This document shows positions 1 to 11,700 of a stretch of 64,000 nucleotides of DNA, one piece after another (within the stretch, counting starts at the first letter, position 1; every line of letters begins with the position of its first letter). A program made the translations under genes and the position numbers. The notes under the pieces are model-generated. The model was not told the DNA's origin. It did no database searches and saw only the letters and a program-made list of their open reading frames with translations. The stretch is from Apostichopus japonicus (Eukaryota > Echinodermata > Holothuroidea > Aspidochirotida > Stichopodidae): NCBI RefSeq assembly GCF_037975245.1, contig NC_092580.1, forward strand, positions 3,510,501 to 3,574,500, written 5' to 3'.

Positions 1-341
1 AAAATGACATCGGGGAACCCTCCGTAATAATAAACGAATCCATTTCATTACAGCATCAAATCTCAAGTACCGTACTGCACTGTTTGTACCAGTACCATAC
101 CCTAGGCTATAATTATATACAGTCCTGGGCGAAGATGGATTTTAGCTGGATATACTCCCTGTGGTTTTGGCTCAAAAATGTATTAAATCGTTATAATTAT
201 CGTATCAAATGAGGTGAAATACATGTGGTAAGATTTTATACATGGGAACCTTCACAATCATCGTTTGGAGGAAGAAAAATAACAAAAATTTCAGAATAAC
301 TTTGAGGTCCCGCAACATGCTCAGCCCAAGTAACGTTAGGG

Positions 342-440
342 GTGCTGGCAAATTCCCTTGGCCGCTTGGGAACCTTGTCAGGGGGAGGGTGCCGGCCAAT
401 TCCCTTGGCCACTTGGGAACCTTGTCAGAGGGAGGGGTGC
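342..440. repeat. Two-copy short tandem repeat, period about 47 bp
   Basis: The motif cttgggaaccttgtca appears at about 365 and again at about 412, each time preceded by a 'ggc..attcccttggcc' block and followed by a G-rich 'gggggaggg(t)gc' tail. These are two adjacent imperfect copies of one unit and are unusually GC-rich for this neighbourhood. The frames stay open across the repeat only because of its composition. I do not regard them as coding. Confidence 0.75.
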
Positions 441-459
441 AGGGGAGGTCCTTTTCCAG

Positions 460-830
460 CGATCACTGACCATGGACTTGAACCAAGCCGATCAGAATTG
501 TCTAATCGCATATGGAACTACCGCTTACACCATTTTGGTTCCCAATGAATAAACTTCGTTTCTTACCTTTATACTTTCACGTCCTCCAAAAAACAGAAAA
601 TTAAAATGCTCTGGCTGGACTTGAACCATAGACATGCATTCTGTGAGAATTGAACCCTAGACAAGGAGTTTGTCTTGCTCTTCTGGCACAGAGCACTAAC
701 CACTGCCCCACTGTATCTGTTGAGAAATAATGCTTGTTTCTAATATTTAAGGTTCATAATGGAAGGAAAGAGGTATAAGAATAGAAAAAGGAAACTGCCT
801 TAACTGGGGTTTGAACCCTAGATATCAAAA
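460..830 (-). repeat. tRNA-derived SINE relics (cluster of B-box-like sequences)
   Basis: On the minus strand several polymerase III promoter-like pieces follow one another. One is a B-box-like GGTTCAAGTCC in 467-491. Another lies at 610-633. A pair resembling an A box (TGGGGCAGTGGTTAGTG, 696-712) and a B box (GGGTTCAATTC, 646-663) has roughly tRNA spacing. A further TAGGGTTCAAACC lies near 811-825. Such clusters are typical of decayed tRNA-derived SINEs. No intact cloverleaf could be drawn, so these are not called tRNA genes. Confidence 0.5.
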
Positions 831-1347
831 AGAAGAAAGTCTGAAACTTTCAAAATGTTTCATGTTGCACTTTGTATACATGTACATGTGATTACATATG
901 TTGATATTAAACATGTCTCAGAGATGACCTGCTAAAAATCAAATGGAAATTCTAAGTTTTCACTTTCTTAATGTCTGTCTGGAAGATGTCTTATTTTGAT
1001 AAATCAGTTTCACTATGAGTAGTACTCAGTACGTTTGGCTAACAAAATTTTGATCATCACATTTGGTTTTTGGAATTGTAGAAGATGGTGAACGGAAAAA
1101 TGTAAAATGACGCTCTCGGCCGTCTTGGGCTGTCAAAGTGTCTTGTCCCCTTTTACAAGCCAAAGTGGCTGAATCAGTGCTACTGTCTAGTGGGTAATCT
1201 AGGGTAATGGTCCTCTAAATTTGTAAAAGAAAGAAGAAAGAAATAGAGGAGCTAAAGCTGTGATTTGGATAGCCAACCAATGTGAAGTGCAAGTTATTTC
1301 TAAGCCATTTTGCTGCCTAGCTCCCACTTTCAGATGTGTCTGGTTAG

Positions 1348-1423
1348 CGTGTTAAAAATAACTGCCTTCCTGGCCGACACTCCAATGTGTTTATGGAAGA
1401 TCCTTGTGATAAAGATGATTGGA
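1348..1423 (+). CDS. Putative short coding exon, possibly an upstream MCM10 exon
   Basis: This segment is bounded by a weak AG acceptor (ggttag, 1346-1347) and a consensus GTAAGT donor at 1424. In frame it reads 25 codons plus one base and looks protein-like, with residues RVKNNCLPGRHSN and then VFMEDPCDKDDW. It ends one base into a codon, and the next candidate exon (1598-1668) begins with the two bases needed to complete it. It lies on the same strand as MCM10 and about 3.8 kb upstream of the first certain exon. I could not align it with confidence to the MCM10 N-terminus. A different open frame through the same bases exists if the better cttttcag-like acceptor at 1332-1333 is used. The call is weak. 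Confidence 0.3.
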
Positions 1424-1597
1424 GTAAGTAAAATTGAGAACTGCACTGTTCTTGGTACTGAAGAACAAATTGACCCAGAGTGTTTTAGTTCATCCCATAC
1501 AGGCTTTTACTGTTGAATCCTTGAATTAATTACTAATTTGAATTATGATATCATCCCATAACTGTATCTGGTTTTTTTTCTGTTCCTTCTTTTCCAG

Positions 1598-1668
1598 CCA
1601 TTCGTTACTCAGTCAACCCACGCCAGGGTCTCAAAATTTCATCAGACATATGGTCGAAGCTGAAAGAT
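1598..1668 (+). CDS. Putative short coding exon, possibly an upstream MCM10 exon
   Basis: A good polypyrimidine tract and acceptor (ttcttttccag, ending 1597) and a consensus donor GTAAGT at 1669 bound 71 bases. Read with two leading bases, the frame gives IRYSVNPRQGLKISS followed by DIWSKLKD, with no stop. Two bases plus 23 codons make a phase-0 end. The NP..(G)LKISS piece is loosely like the 'R..NP.+SS' segment that precedes the OB fold in MCM10 proteins, but this similarity is by eye and short. The following exon was not found. Confidence 0.35.
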
Positions 1669-2869
1669 GTAAGTCATGTATTAACACCCAAGAAAACAAG
1701 TTATTATTGGGTTTGATGTTTTTGTGGGGGGGTGGGAGGGGGGAATGAGTTTAATTTATGTACGTTCAAACAGTTTTTTGATGATAACCAAATCCACATG
1801 ATCAAAATAAAATGCAAGCGACACTTTAATGGAGTTTTTAATTGGGTTTTGCTTGGTTGCACACTACGTTAAAGGTCGACTGCCAGTCGGTCACATGAGT
1901 AACATTGCTAATTACCTATACACACAGCTCAAGGGTATTGAGCCAAAAAGACTATATACTGTCATGAACAATTGTGGAAAGTCAAACTACAAACCTGTTT
2001 CCTTGAAATGAAAGTTCAGTGTCGAAGTATTAGTTCACATGCTGTTGGAAAGCCCATGAACAACCAGAATCTACCAAAACCTCCGAAGAAATTTACAAGC
2101 AAGAAGGTGGGATTCGATGTCACAGTCTGCAAAAAATGCAAGGTGATTGAAGCATAGATGGTTAGAAACAACCATACAGTTGCAGTATTACAGATAATGC
2201 TGTTTAAGACCCAACGTAGCAGGGGAAAAAAGACATTTTCGACAGCAGTCTATGACGAGGAAAGCAAAGGGAAACGCCATAGATGAGGCACTAATCTCCC
2301 AGACACTGGCCAAGATGATAGCCCGCTGGTCATGACTTTCAAAAGTTTGATATATTAATAAATTGTCACCTGTTTTCTCTTCAGTTTTTGTTTGTAATTT
2401 TCAGTACACCTTTCTTTCTTTTTGATCATATTAAACTAAACATAAATATTGGGCTTTCTTTCTCCGTTGACATCTTCAAGTTTTGAAAAGAATTATCCCA
2501 ATTTTATTTTCCCAATATTATTATTTTACCCAAAGGAAAACATTCCCTTGTTGATTCTTGTTATCCTTCTTTGCAATTCTGATATGCCTCATAACAACAC
2601 TTGTTGATTTAATGGTCTAGCAGATGTTCGAGGCTCTGCAATCATCCACATGGTTTTTTTGAGGGGGGAGGGGGGTGTTTGTATATGATCACATGTTCCC
2701 CCGAGAATGTTTTAAAGAGAGCATACATACATACTAAGAGGCAGAGAGAAACATCAATCAATGGTATCACGCTTCCATAAATGCCTGCTGTGCTTAGTCT
2801 ATGTCTTAGTCCTATGGCAGCCATTTCTTAGTTATATCATGGAGCTATAATCTGTTTATAGCTCCATGG

Positions 2870-3420
2870 TTATATGGCCTTACAAAGCTACTGCTCACAC
2901 TGCACATGCTCAAATGTTAGAGAAAATAAATTCGCTACCCCATGTGTTACCAAGTTGCAACCATGTGAAGGTAAAGGTCAACATGGCAACCATGTGAAGA
3001 TAATAAAAAGGGACTTACAAAGCTACAATTACTGCACAAATTATGCATAAATTAGGGGGGAAAAGTTGCTGACTATGTGCTACAAGTTTAGTTTAGTAGA
3101 AAAAGGATCAGGAGGGACACTCAAGTCCCAATCAAGAACCCTATAGGAGAAAAAAACTGAAGACACAAACACTCAGACCCGATTACAATGCTTAAAAAGT
3201 GCTTGTCCAAAGCATTCTTAAACCCATTCACACTACTTGCAAGTACAACTTTCTCAGGCAAACCATTCCACTCATTCACAACCCTATTAGAAAAAAAGTT
3301 ATGCCTAATATTAATCCTACTTTGGCAACCTTGTGAAGATAAAGGGCCTTACAATGCTATGAATACTGCACCACATATGCTAAATTGCAATATTTTAATC
3401 GCTTGACCATGTGTTACAAT
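2870..3420. repeat. Imperfect direct repeats flanking a LINE fragment
   Basis: The phrase 'cttacaaagctac...actgca..atgc' recurs at about 2880, 3012 and 3348 (the last with 'cttacaatgctatgaatactgca'). The last two are preceded by 'caacc.tgtgaagata'. The LINE-derived piece at 3100-3322 sits between the second and third copies. This could be a tandem repeat split by the LINE, or a family in which the LINE tail is part of the unit. Confidence 0.55.
3100..3322 (-). mobile_element. LINE relic: C-terminal end of ORF2 (reverse-transcriptase polyprotein)
   Basis: On the minus strand the frame reads RINIRHNFFSNRVVNEWNGL, then PEKVVLASSVNGFKNALDKH. This is the characteristic C-terminal tail of many non-LTR retrotransposon ORF2 proteins: 'F..R.V..WN.LP..VV.A.S...FK..LD'. 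Only this tail remains. No RT catalytic motif lies next to it, so it is a 5'-truncated dead copy. The family is not resolved beyond the CR1/L2/Jockey-like groups that share this tail. Confidence 0.8.
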
Positions 3421-4131
3421 TTGTTTATTTGTCATGCCCATGTTAGCATATCCAGCTGTGTGTGTTTTTTTTATCACCACCATAGGCCCCCTTTAAGAAG
3501 TTTGATTAGTGGAAAAATTAACTTCACACGGTTCAAATTTTGTGCGGAACTTGTAAGACTTCTGTTTCATGCAACTTGAGACAGTTGTAGATGTCTATTG
3601 TCTAATGACATTTTAGATGAAAGTTTTGGAAAATTATTATTATTATTATTATTAAATATTTATATAGTCATATGCAGATATTTGATCTCTCTCTATCGTA
3701 GTTAGGACATTCACCTCTCCATTACAGACGGAAAGTAACATTACACGAGAGCATCAGTTTCAAGTAGTTTCCGAGTGTTTCTCTTATCATCTGTCTTGTC
3801 AGTTATATAGGTCATAAAGTATGTAGGCTCAAAAAGCTTACAGAGCTGCATGTCTCGTTCCGGACTCGATAATAATCATTCAACAGAATTCTGACTTTAA
3901 ACAAGAAACAAGGCTTCAACAAAATTAGGCCAAATAAAATAAAAGGAAAATGATTTTTTTTTTTTTTTTAAGTGGTTGAAAAAGTCCTAAGCTTACATGC
4001 AGAGTACTAGACAAAAGGATGCTCTGATTAATTTGAAAACAAATAGGCTCTACTCGTTCCCTTTTGGAAAAATTTGGGCGAGAAACATGTTCTGGTTTTC
4101 TTGTTTGCTCTGCCTTTCATGATAAGTATAT

Positions 4132-4212
4132 ATCCCGGTGGAGGCTGGAAGTTTTTTCACTGTTCTTGATTTTCCAACTCATTACGATTTTCATTTATAT
4201 ATATATATATAC
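4132..4212 (+). repeat. SINE fragment (family with the 'ggtggaggctg' tRNA 3' end)
   Basis: The sequence runs from the end of a tRNA-like B-box arm (atcccggtggaggctg) through a unique body piece (cactgttcttgattttccaactcattacgattttca) into an AT microsatellite. The same body follows a fuller tRNA-like head at about 30490-30560 and, inverted, at 39925-40050. This copy lacks the 5' tRNA part. Confidence 0.75.
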
Positions 4213-5220
4213 ATACATACACGTATACATACATACAAACATACATGTGAAATGTTGAAGAGCAACTCATATTTGGTATAAATTAAGACTGCTGGTCATA
4301 TTCCACCACTAAAATTGAATAATTGTGGTCCATATCCTATCAAATTATCTCGAGTAAACAACTGTTACGCTGCGGGTGTCAACATTTTCCAAAAAACTGG
4401 TGCTATTTGATATTTGCTGATAGGTAGCCAATATGGAGATTTGGATAGAGTTGGTAACATGATATACAGTAACTTTGCTGAACCTCGGAGCTCAAATTAT
4501 GTTCTTTCAAAGGACGAAAGCCCTGTTAGTAATGACCAACTCTCTGAATTTTTGCCCAGTGATTCAGTGCATTGTCCTTCCAAATACGTGATTTCACCGA
4601 TTGCTTGATGAGTTTCTACCAGAATGTAATAGATTTCATACTTGTCATGGTCTTTACTCAAAAGGCTTGAAGTAACGAAAAATTTGCCAAACATTGCACT
4701 TGTGTTAAGCTAACTGTACCGTTTTGGGGGTACGACAATTTTGAACTAAGTGCCCCAGAATACAAAAATTGATGTTTCCATCTGCCACGTACTGTACCAA
4801 GTTTAAGCGGTTTTCACTGAAAAGCTTGTTCCAGAAAGTGGTTACAATGGTGGTCGGTGACTTTTAAACACAACAACTGTGTCTATCAGTGCAGCTACAT
4901 ATGTTGCTCACAAAACACAGTAAACAAATTTTAGGGAATAAGTTACAGTAAGTTGCAGCATACTACTATATATCTACAATGAAAATATTTATGCCAAAGT
5001 TATTAAGGGTTGTTGTCTGTTTTGAAAATAAAATTGGTTTTTGTGAGGTGATGATGATCATCATCATTTGTTGAGTTAAAAAAACAAGTCCACAAATTTA
5101 TGTTGTTGTAGACCAAGTGAAACATGCAAATTAATTCATTGTTTATTCATCGCGGCCCTAGTATTTTAGCAGAGCGCAGGAAACTTGATGTTAACTTCCA
5201 ACACTCTTCTTCCTTCACAG

Positions 5221-5748
5221 CCCAGAATTTTGTATCAGTAGCAGCGGCTGACTTACTCAAGGAACACCAAAAGAAAGTTTCGTCTCTGATCAACTCTCGG
5301 AAGAGGACGAAAGACGGCTCCGTCCAGAGGGACAGGAACAAGGAGAACAGCCCCGTCGCCCCAGACGACAAAGAAAAGGAAGCGAAGATCAAAGCCAAAC
5401 AAGACTTGCTGCTGGAAAAATTCAAGAAGGAATTCAAGTCGTCCCAGAAACACAAGGACACCAACAAGGTGGAGGGCGGAGGAGGTCCAGTTCTGGGCTC
5501 AGATCTCACCCCGGGGTGCGACGTCGACTTGAGCTGGGAGAGAGACTCGATCAAGTTTAATAAGACATCACATAGGATGACGAGGGAAGAGCTTGCCAAG
5601 GCCAAGGCGTTGGCGTTAGTGAAGAGGAAAGGACAACTCGCCAAGAAGGACCCGAACGAGACACAGAGGACGAAAAGACCACTGGACGAGAGAGCTCTGG
5701 TCGAGATCAAGAAGAGGACAGAATCGAATCGGAAGTCATCCTCAGACG
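5221..5748 (+). CDS. MCM10 exon: linker and charged region
   Basis: The acceptor is ttccttcacag (ending 5220) and the donor gtaggt begins at 5749. Two leading bases complete a codon from an unseen upstream exon, followed by 175 codons and one trailing base. It encodes the conserved 'AADLLKEHQKKV' piece and a lysine/glutamate-rich stretch, then 'MTREELAKAKALALVKRKGQ', equivalent to the family's 'LSALAEAKKLAAITKLRAKGQ' segment. This exon is clearly more GC-rich than the DNA around it. The minus strand is also open here, but only as a compositional shadow. Confidence 0.9.
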
Positions 5749-8700
5749 GTAGGTCAAAGTTTAGAAAATCAAGAAATGGTAGTGAATTTGAGAAATAAAA
5801 TAAAATAAAAAATGAAAGTGTGAGGTTCATTATTGTGGTGGGGGGAGTGTGGAGATGTCAAAAATGTATAGGATGAATCTAGTGTAACTTGTATTCATTT
5901 TCTGCATGCCATTTCTGAGATGTGATGTGATGGGTAAGTGATGTCACAGATTTCCATGGGGGGTGGGGGGAGAGAATTGCTTTTAAAATTTGACACTTTT
6001 GCACTGTTCTACTTTAATATGAATATTTAGACCAAATTCATTAGTGTTTTGGAGACTTCACAACCCAATTAAGAGTAAAGTTGGCACCTAACTCAATTCA
6101 GGTAAGATCAATAGAGTGGAAAGCAAAATCTTTTTGTCGACAATGTGTTCTGCCAAGACCTTAATCATCGATATCAATATCTCAAATGAAAAGGCAGGAG
6201 GAATTGATCGAGAATTCCTACAAATTGTATTATGTCTCTTTCATCAATCAAAAAAAAAAAAAAAAAATTGTGTTAATGTATGGACTAATTTTCTAGTTTT
6301 TTGAGATAAGGGTCATAATTAATGCAAACCTGAATGAATGATTTTTTTTTCTTTGTTGGACACAACGAGTCTCCAACTAACAAGATATGTATTACGAGAT
6401 TCTCTTTGAAACCAAATAGAGAGACTGGAAAATGCAGCCATATGGTCCTAGTGTAATGACAGTTAAATGTGAAATGATAAATGAAGTGCAGTGCAAAGAG
6501 AGTTAAAATTATGAAAAATTCAATAAAATACAATGATTCCTTCAGTTCCAGGTTTAAAAAATGGTTTTAAGCGCCATGTCATCTCTGACAATATCCATCG
6601 TTTAAAATTATCTGTCGATGGTGTATGCGACTGCTTTATTTGTTGTAGCTTTTAGGCTTCGACAATTTTTTATTTGTTTTTTTTTAATTTAAAAATTTAA
6701 AATTTAAATTAAAATTTTAAATAAATAAAAAAAAAAATTTAAATTTTAAATTCATTCTTACTTCTCGCTATGACTCATTCAGAGAATGTGGAAGAGGAAC
6801 AGCCGACGAAGAAGAGGCGTAAAGTGGTCCTGGGCGAGGTCATCGATATAGACTCCGAGGAGATGAAGGAGATCATAGCTGGAAAATCAGAATTCAAGAG
6901 ACAGGTAATAAAATCGAGTTACAGCGGCTGGTTGCCTCACATGACCATAGTTACCGCACGTCCTATTTTTTGGGCCATCAAGCTTTTCAAATTTCGTGTC
7001 AAACGGAAAATCGTCAATCGAAAAATAGTCAGTTCTTTAACAGTTTATGATCTTACGTATTGAGTTTGAACTTCAAGTCTGGCACCATTTTCTTCATGTA
7101 CAGTAGGTACCCTTCAAAAACTTCTTCACAAAGGGGAGGGGGAATACCCACAGGCAAGAACAATTTTGTTCTCCTCCCTGCAGATATAATATGGTAACTC
7201 CAATCGTAGTCCACTTATCAAGTAATTCAAGTTGGTTTCCTTTGTGATGGCTATGACATCTATTTAGTTGTCCAAAAGGTTGCAATTAATCGCAATAACA
7301 ATAACGATTAAGGTATTGTTGGCTAGGCTTTGGTGCTTCTGTAATGAGTGGTAAGTGTGGTAGTATTTGGTTAAAATTAATTGGGAAGTTGTTAATGTTA
7401 TTATTTTAGTTTAATGTTTATGATTGTTAATTTTCAGTTAATATCAACCATTTATTTTGTATTTTTTAAGTATCATGCATCAAAACTCAGATTGTGTCAC
7501 CTGCTTTCGTCAAACAATGATCCATCCTCTTTAATTGTCGTCATCGATTAATTTATTCCAGCTTGAAGCGGAACTGGAGGAGAAATATTTCAACGAAATG
7601 GAACAAAAAGAGAAGTTGGAGTTGAAGATGGATTCCATCATGGAGAAGGAAGTGAAAGTAGTCTCATGTCAACAGGTTAGTTTCTCTCCAGTCCTTCTCT
7701 AGTCCTGCTCTAGTCTCTCTCTTCTCTTATCTCTCTTTAGTCTCTCCAGTCTAGTCTCTCTCTAATCTCTCCAGATTATCTTAAGCCATCCTCAAGTATT
7801 CCTCTTGCCTCCCTCCATTCTCTCTCTGACCTCTCTCCAGATTATCTTTAGTCATCCTCAAGTATTCCTCTCGCCCCCCACCATTCTCTCTCTAACCTCT
7901 CTCCAGATTATCTTTAGTCTTCCTCTTGTCTCCCTCCATCCTCTCTCCTGATTTTCTAGTCTCTCCCTAGTCTCTCATGGCTTCCCTCGTTTGATCCTTT
8001 GCTTTTGATGATTCTCATCATTCCCTTCATAAAGACCTATCTTTCCACTTTTCATGTTACAATGGATATTTCCAACACCATTTCTCTACATCTGTGACCA
8101 ATAAAACGAAAAACTAAATTAATGTTAAAATAACTCTGTGTAATCACAATATTTCCAACTGGGTATTGCTTCAAATGCTGCAAACTGTTAAACTTACTGT
8201 CAAATCTAAATGAAGCCTTTGACAAAACTAATGGCTAAGAAGGCTGTTGCTGATGGCGCCCTTCATGTTTGCAGCAAAATGTCAGTCATCCTTTTAACAA
8301 AAAGGCAAATATTTACCCCTCCATATATTCATAAATACAGTTAATATATTCCTCAACATATTATTATTTTTATTATTACCCCGTTATTTATATAGCACAT
8401 AATCAGAAGTTCTATGTGCTTTGTACTTAACCCTGGTCATTGGTAACTTGTCACACCTACACACCAAAGTGTGCACAATTCAAACAAATCTCTCCTGGGG
8501 CACCACAGTGCACCACAGCCATGTGTCCCCAGGGGGACTTCCCATAGGGTGCAGCCACAAACCGGCGCACGCAACTATATTTACAAGTCGCCTCGCAAGT
8601 CGCCATTTATTAACCTGGGTGAAGAGAGGCAATGGAGATAAAGTGCCTTGCCCAAGGACACAATGCAATGATCTGGCCAGGGCTCGAACCTGTAATCCTT

Positions 8701-11700
8701 AGATCACACAAGTCCACTGCCTTAACCACTTGACCACAACACCCTCACAACTTTCTACACATTTGACATTCAATCCCTGAAGACTACTTAAAAGCCTGCA
8801 AGTTTTTCCATATCAGCTACCTTTACCATATATGCATTTCCATATAGTGCATATATATATGGATTTCCATATAATGCATTTGCATGTTACCCTAACATGA
8901 ATACTGCTAACATCCTATCAACAAAGTATCACTAAAGTTAAAGAGAACAGGATGTTGGTGGCATGCATGGATGTTTTGATGTGAAACCAAAAACAGTTGT
9001 CACATGATCATCTTTATAGTCTATCCTGTCTTAAAGGGATATTCTGTTGGCTGAAGTTGGTGGCTTAATTCGAAACTGCTGGTTATTTACTGCTTCTTCG
9101 GCTTGAAAACCACACCCTCGTAGCATTCTTAATGGTGCAAAATATGAAATGTTTGGTGGTATTTTGTGAAAACATCTTGCAACAGTAAAGTGAGAGACAT
9201 CATCTCTGCAAATTCAGCTGAGAATGTTTTCGTTTTGCTTTATAATATGTATCTCTCTTAATTCGCACGTGAAAGTAATATTTCTCACAAATTTCCAAGT
9301 GAAAAATAAAAGGTTCCATTTTGATTAAATTATAAATACAGAGAACACTGAAAGCCCCCCCAAAAAAAATTCCAAATGAATTTAAAGGATAAAAAAAAAA
9401 AAGATTGTGTAATAGGAAATAAGTAAAGCAGTTTGAGTAACCTTTTACTATTATCACATCACAGACCCATTACTGTGATCCACTCCTAGAAAAAACCTGT
9501 AGGTTTAGCCAGTCAAAATAGGTTACATTCAATCAACCGTATCTCATAGTTAGGAATAATATATTGAGATGGGGGGGGGGGGGTTTCTTCAACTAACATT
9601 GTGAAATATTTTTCTACATTATTCATACAAGTATCGGACTGCCTTCTACCAGAATACCGCTTTAAATGTTAACTTGGCTCGCATCCAAACACACAAGGGA
9701 GTAAATTCTCTTACCGGACTTTTCATTTCCACCGTGATTCTCCAATGGTGCAACCGTGCAAGTAACGACTGCCGTGGTCTTGGTTCACAGACTAGTCGTT
9801 AAGAATATTTCAGCATATATTTTCTTTGCTTTTTTCAGTCGAGCTGGTTCGTTCGGTTTGCCACTCCATTCAAAAGTATACTGTGTCTGACAAGATGCAA
9901 TGTTGTTGCATCTTTTGTATTAAGGAATTTAAGCTTTTTGCAGAGGTTTGCATTTGGTCACCAGTTTTGTCGAATTCTAACAAGCTTCTTACGGGAGTAT
10001 TGTTTATTCGAAATAAGATAACAAAGGATCAGTCCGGCCACATTCCTTGATTTCGTGCATGAGACGAATCGTATTATGTTAATGAGCGAACGCATCAGGA
10101 TTTCATCTGCATAGTACTTTCCTATCTTCCCCAGAAACTTGTTCATGAATATGATCACATGATGCCAAATATGGAGGTTTTTCAAAATTTGTCACTTCGG
10201 TCTTTGTCTTCGATATCTGAAATGAAACTTTTGAATACTCAAGAAATTGAACTAGCTGTTATGATATTTCGTTATAACTGTAAATAATATTGAAAATGTA
10301 TCAAAAATCATTGCCCCCCAAAAAATACTTCTTAAATTTGAACTAACAATTGGCAGAAAGTGCGCTAAAGCCTTTTAGAATTTTTGAGTGCAAGGTCATC
10401 GAACATCTGCATTACCTGTTAGAGGATCCTGTTATGATTCAAGTTGTTTGTCTTCATTTTTAGTCTATGCATTCCCTCCCTCTCTCTCCTCTCTCTGTAA
10501 ACTTATTTCAAAGTTGTCTCAATCCTTGCCATGTTTCTTAAGACGTTGTTGATCTCGGTAAACATCCCCCTCTCATGTATCTGAAATCCATCCATCATAT
10601 CGTAAATACCTCAGAGAAACCCCAAACTTACATCAGAGGCTTGTCAACTTTGATTACCCTAACAGCTGCTCGGGTGAAAAAAAGACCTTGAAAAGTGGAT
10701 TAATTTCACGGATATTATTACAGCAAGGGATGCGCAATGTTAGTTCAACTATCTTTGCAAAGAAGAGGCATAATTTGTTTTACGTGAGAGAGTCAATATT
10801 GTTTAACATACAGGTGTGAGGTGCATCAAAGGTGAAGTGTGAACTGAGATACTCCCCAACCGCCCCTCCGGCCTCCCCACACACAAAAATATGTATATAT
10901 TTTCATCAAGGAGAGAAAAAGGATTATATTTTTTTGGGCTAATTAATGTTGAAGAATAAATTGCTCAAACTTGCTTGACATTTAATAGATCTTTATTAAA
11001 GTGTTTAAGAAAAAAGAATTCTATAGATAGCAAAAGGTCCACCCACCCCCCACCCTCCCCCCACCCGCCACTGTGACAGTTGCTGCTTTGAATAGTATCT
11101 GCCTTAAAGAAAAAAATATTGGTAAAAGTGGGAATGGGGGAGAGGAGAGACGACCTGTGGAAAAATTATATTATTTTATGTAGCTCATCATCTCAGATGC
11201 TTTCCTGTGGCAGGGGTGGGGTTGGCTATGATTGGCATATGACTCACACTTATATAACACAATAATATTTATTGGATGATGTTTATTACAACGTTACACC
11301 GTGGAGGACATTCCTTGTGTACGTATAAATTTGCTGCAAACCGCTAATTCTCACCTGTGTTTCTGTTATATAATTCAATCCCAGAGTTGTCAGAGTGTTA
11401 CTGATCAAACAGCGCATAGATTTGTTTGAATAATATTCTCTATTTTTTGTCTTTTCATTCCAATTAGTGCAATTTTACCTGGTTCTGTCCGTCAAGCCTC
11501 TGCAAGGTTGAAAACCACAAACTCAAGTGGCATAACGCAGTACAGCGGTTTTTCAAATGTGAAGGCTGCACACTTAGAAGTATAGCCTTCTTCAGGTATC
11601 CCACAAGGCATTGCAGGTAAGTGCGTACTGATAGCAACAGTATGTAATGGTACCAATAACTAGGAATAATAAACAACGTTTTTCTTTTCCAAGTCAGTAA

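Larger units (their letters stand above)
1..1340. other. Non-coding stretch with repeat relics upstream of MCM10
   Basis: I see no convincing gene here. The stretch holds a two-copy short tandem repeat (about 342-437) and several tRNA-promoter-like relics (about 460-830), both listed separately. The remainder is AT-rich single-copy-looking DNA. It may be intergenic or an upstream intron of MCM10, since the 5' exons of that gene were not found. Confidence 0.5.
1669..5220. other. Intron-like or intergenic DNA before the first certain MCM10 exon
   Basis: No exon of the MCM10 OB fold or internal zinc finger was recognised in this 3.5 kb. It contains direct repeats around 2876-3400, a minus-strand LINE tail, a TTA microsatellite at about 3636-3654, a SINE fragment at 4132-4212, and AT microsatellites. 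The segment 4400-4700 is open on both strands (plus-strand residues such as SQYGDLDRVGNMIYSNFAEP) but has no recognisable family, so I leave it uncalled. Confidence 0.5.
7991..11467. other. Large MCM10 intron
   Basis: This 3.8-kb intron (counted from 7676) separates the coiled-coil exon from the zinc-domain exon. Apart from the CT-rich array, the SINE and a 13-G run, I see only AT-rich non-coding sequence. Short open frames here lack family resemblance and are interrupted by low-complexity DNA. Confidence 0.7.

Noticed and set aside
1829-2157. Two plus-strand frames (…KGIEPKRLYTVMNNCG…, …KPPKKFTSKKVGFDVTVCKKC…)
   Set aside because: They look slightly protein-like, perhaps transposon-derived, but they are in different frames, lack splice sites and match no family I can name.
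4400-4700. Segment open on both strands with protein-like residues
   Set aside because: No splice context, start or family could be assigned on either strand. It might be a processed pseudogene fragment, but the evidence is too thin for a feature.
5147-5830. Long minus-strand open frame opposite the first MCM10 exon
   Set aside because: It mirrors the GC-rich plus-strand exon exactly, has low-complexity serine/leucine-rich composition, and the plus strand has splice signals and MCM10 similarity.
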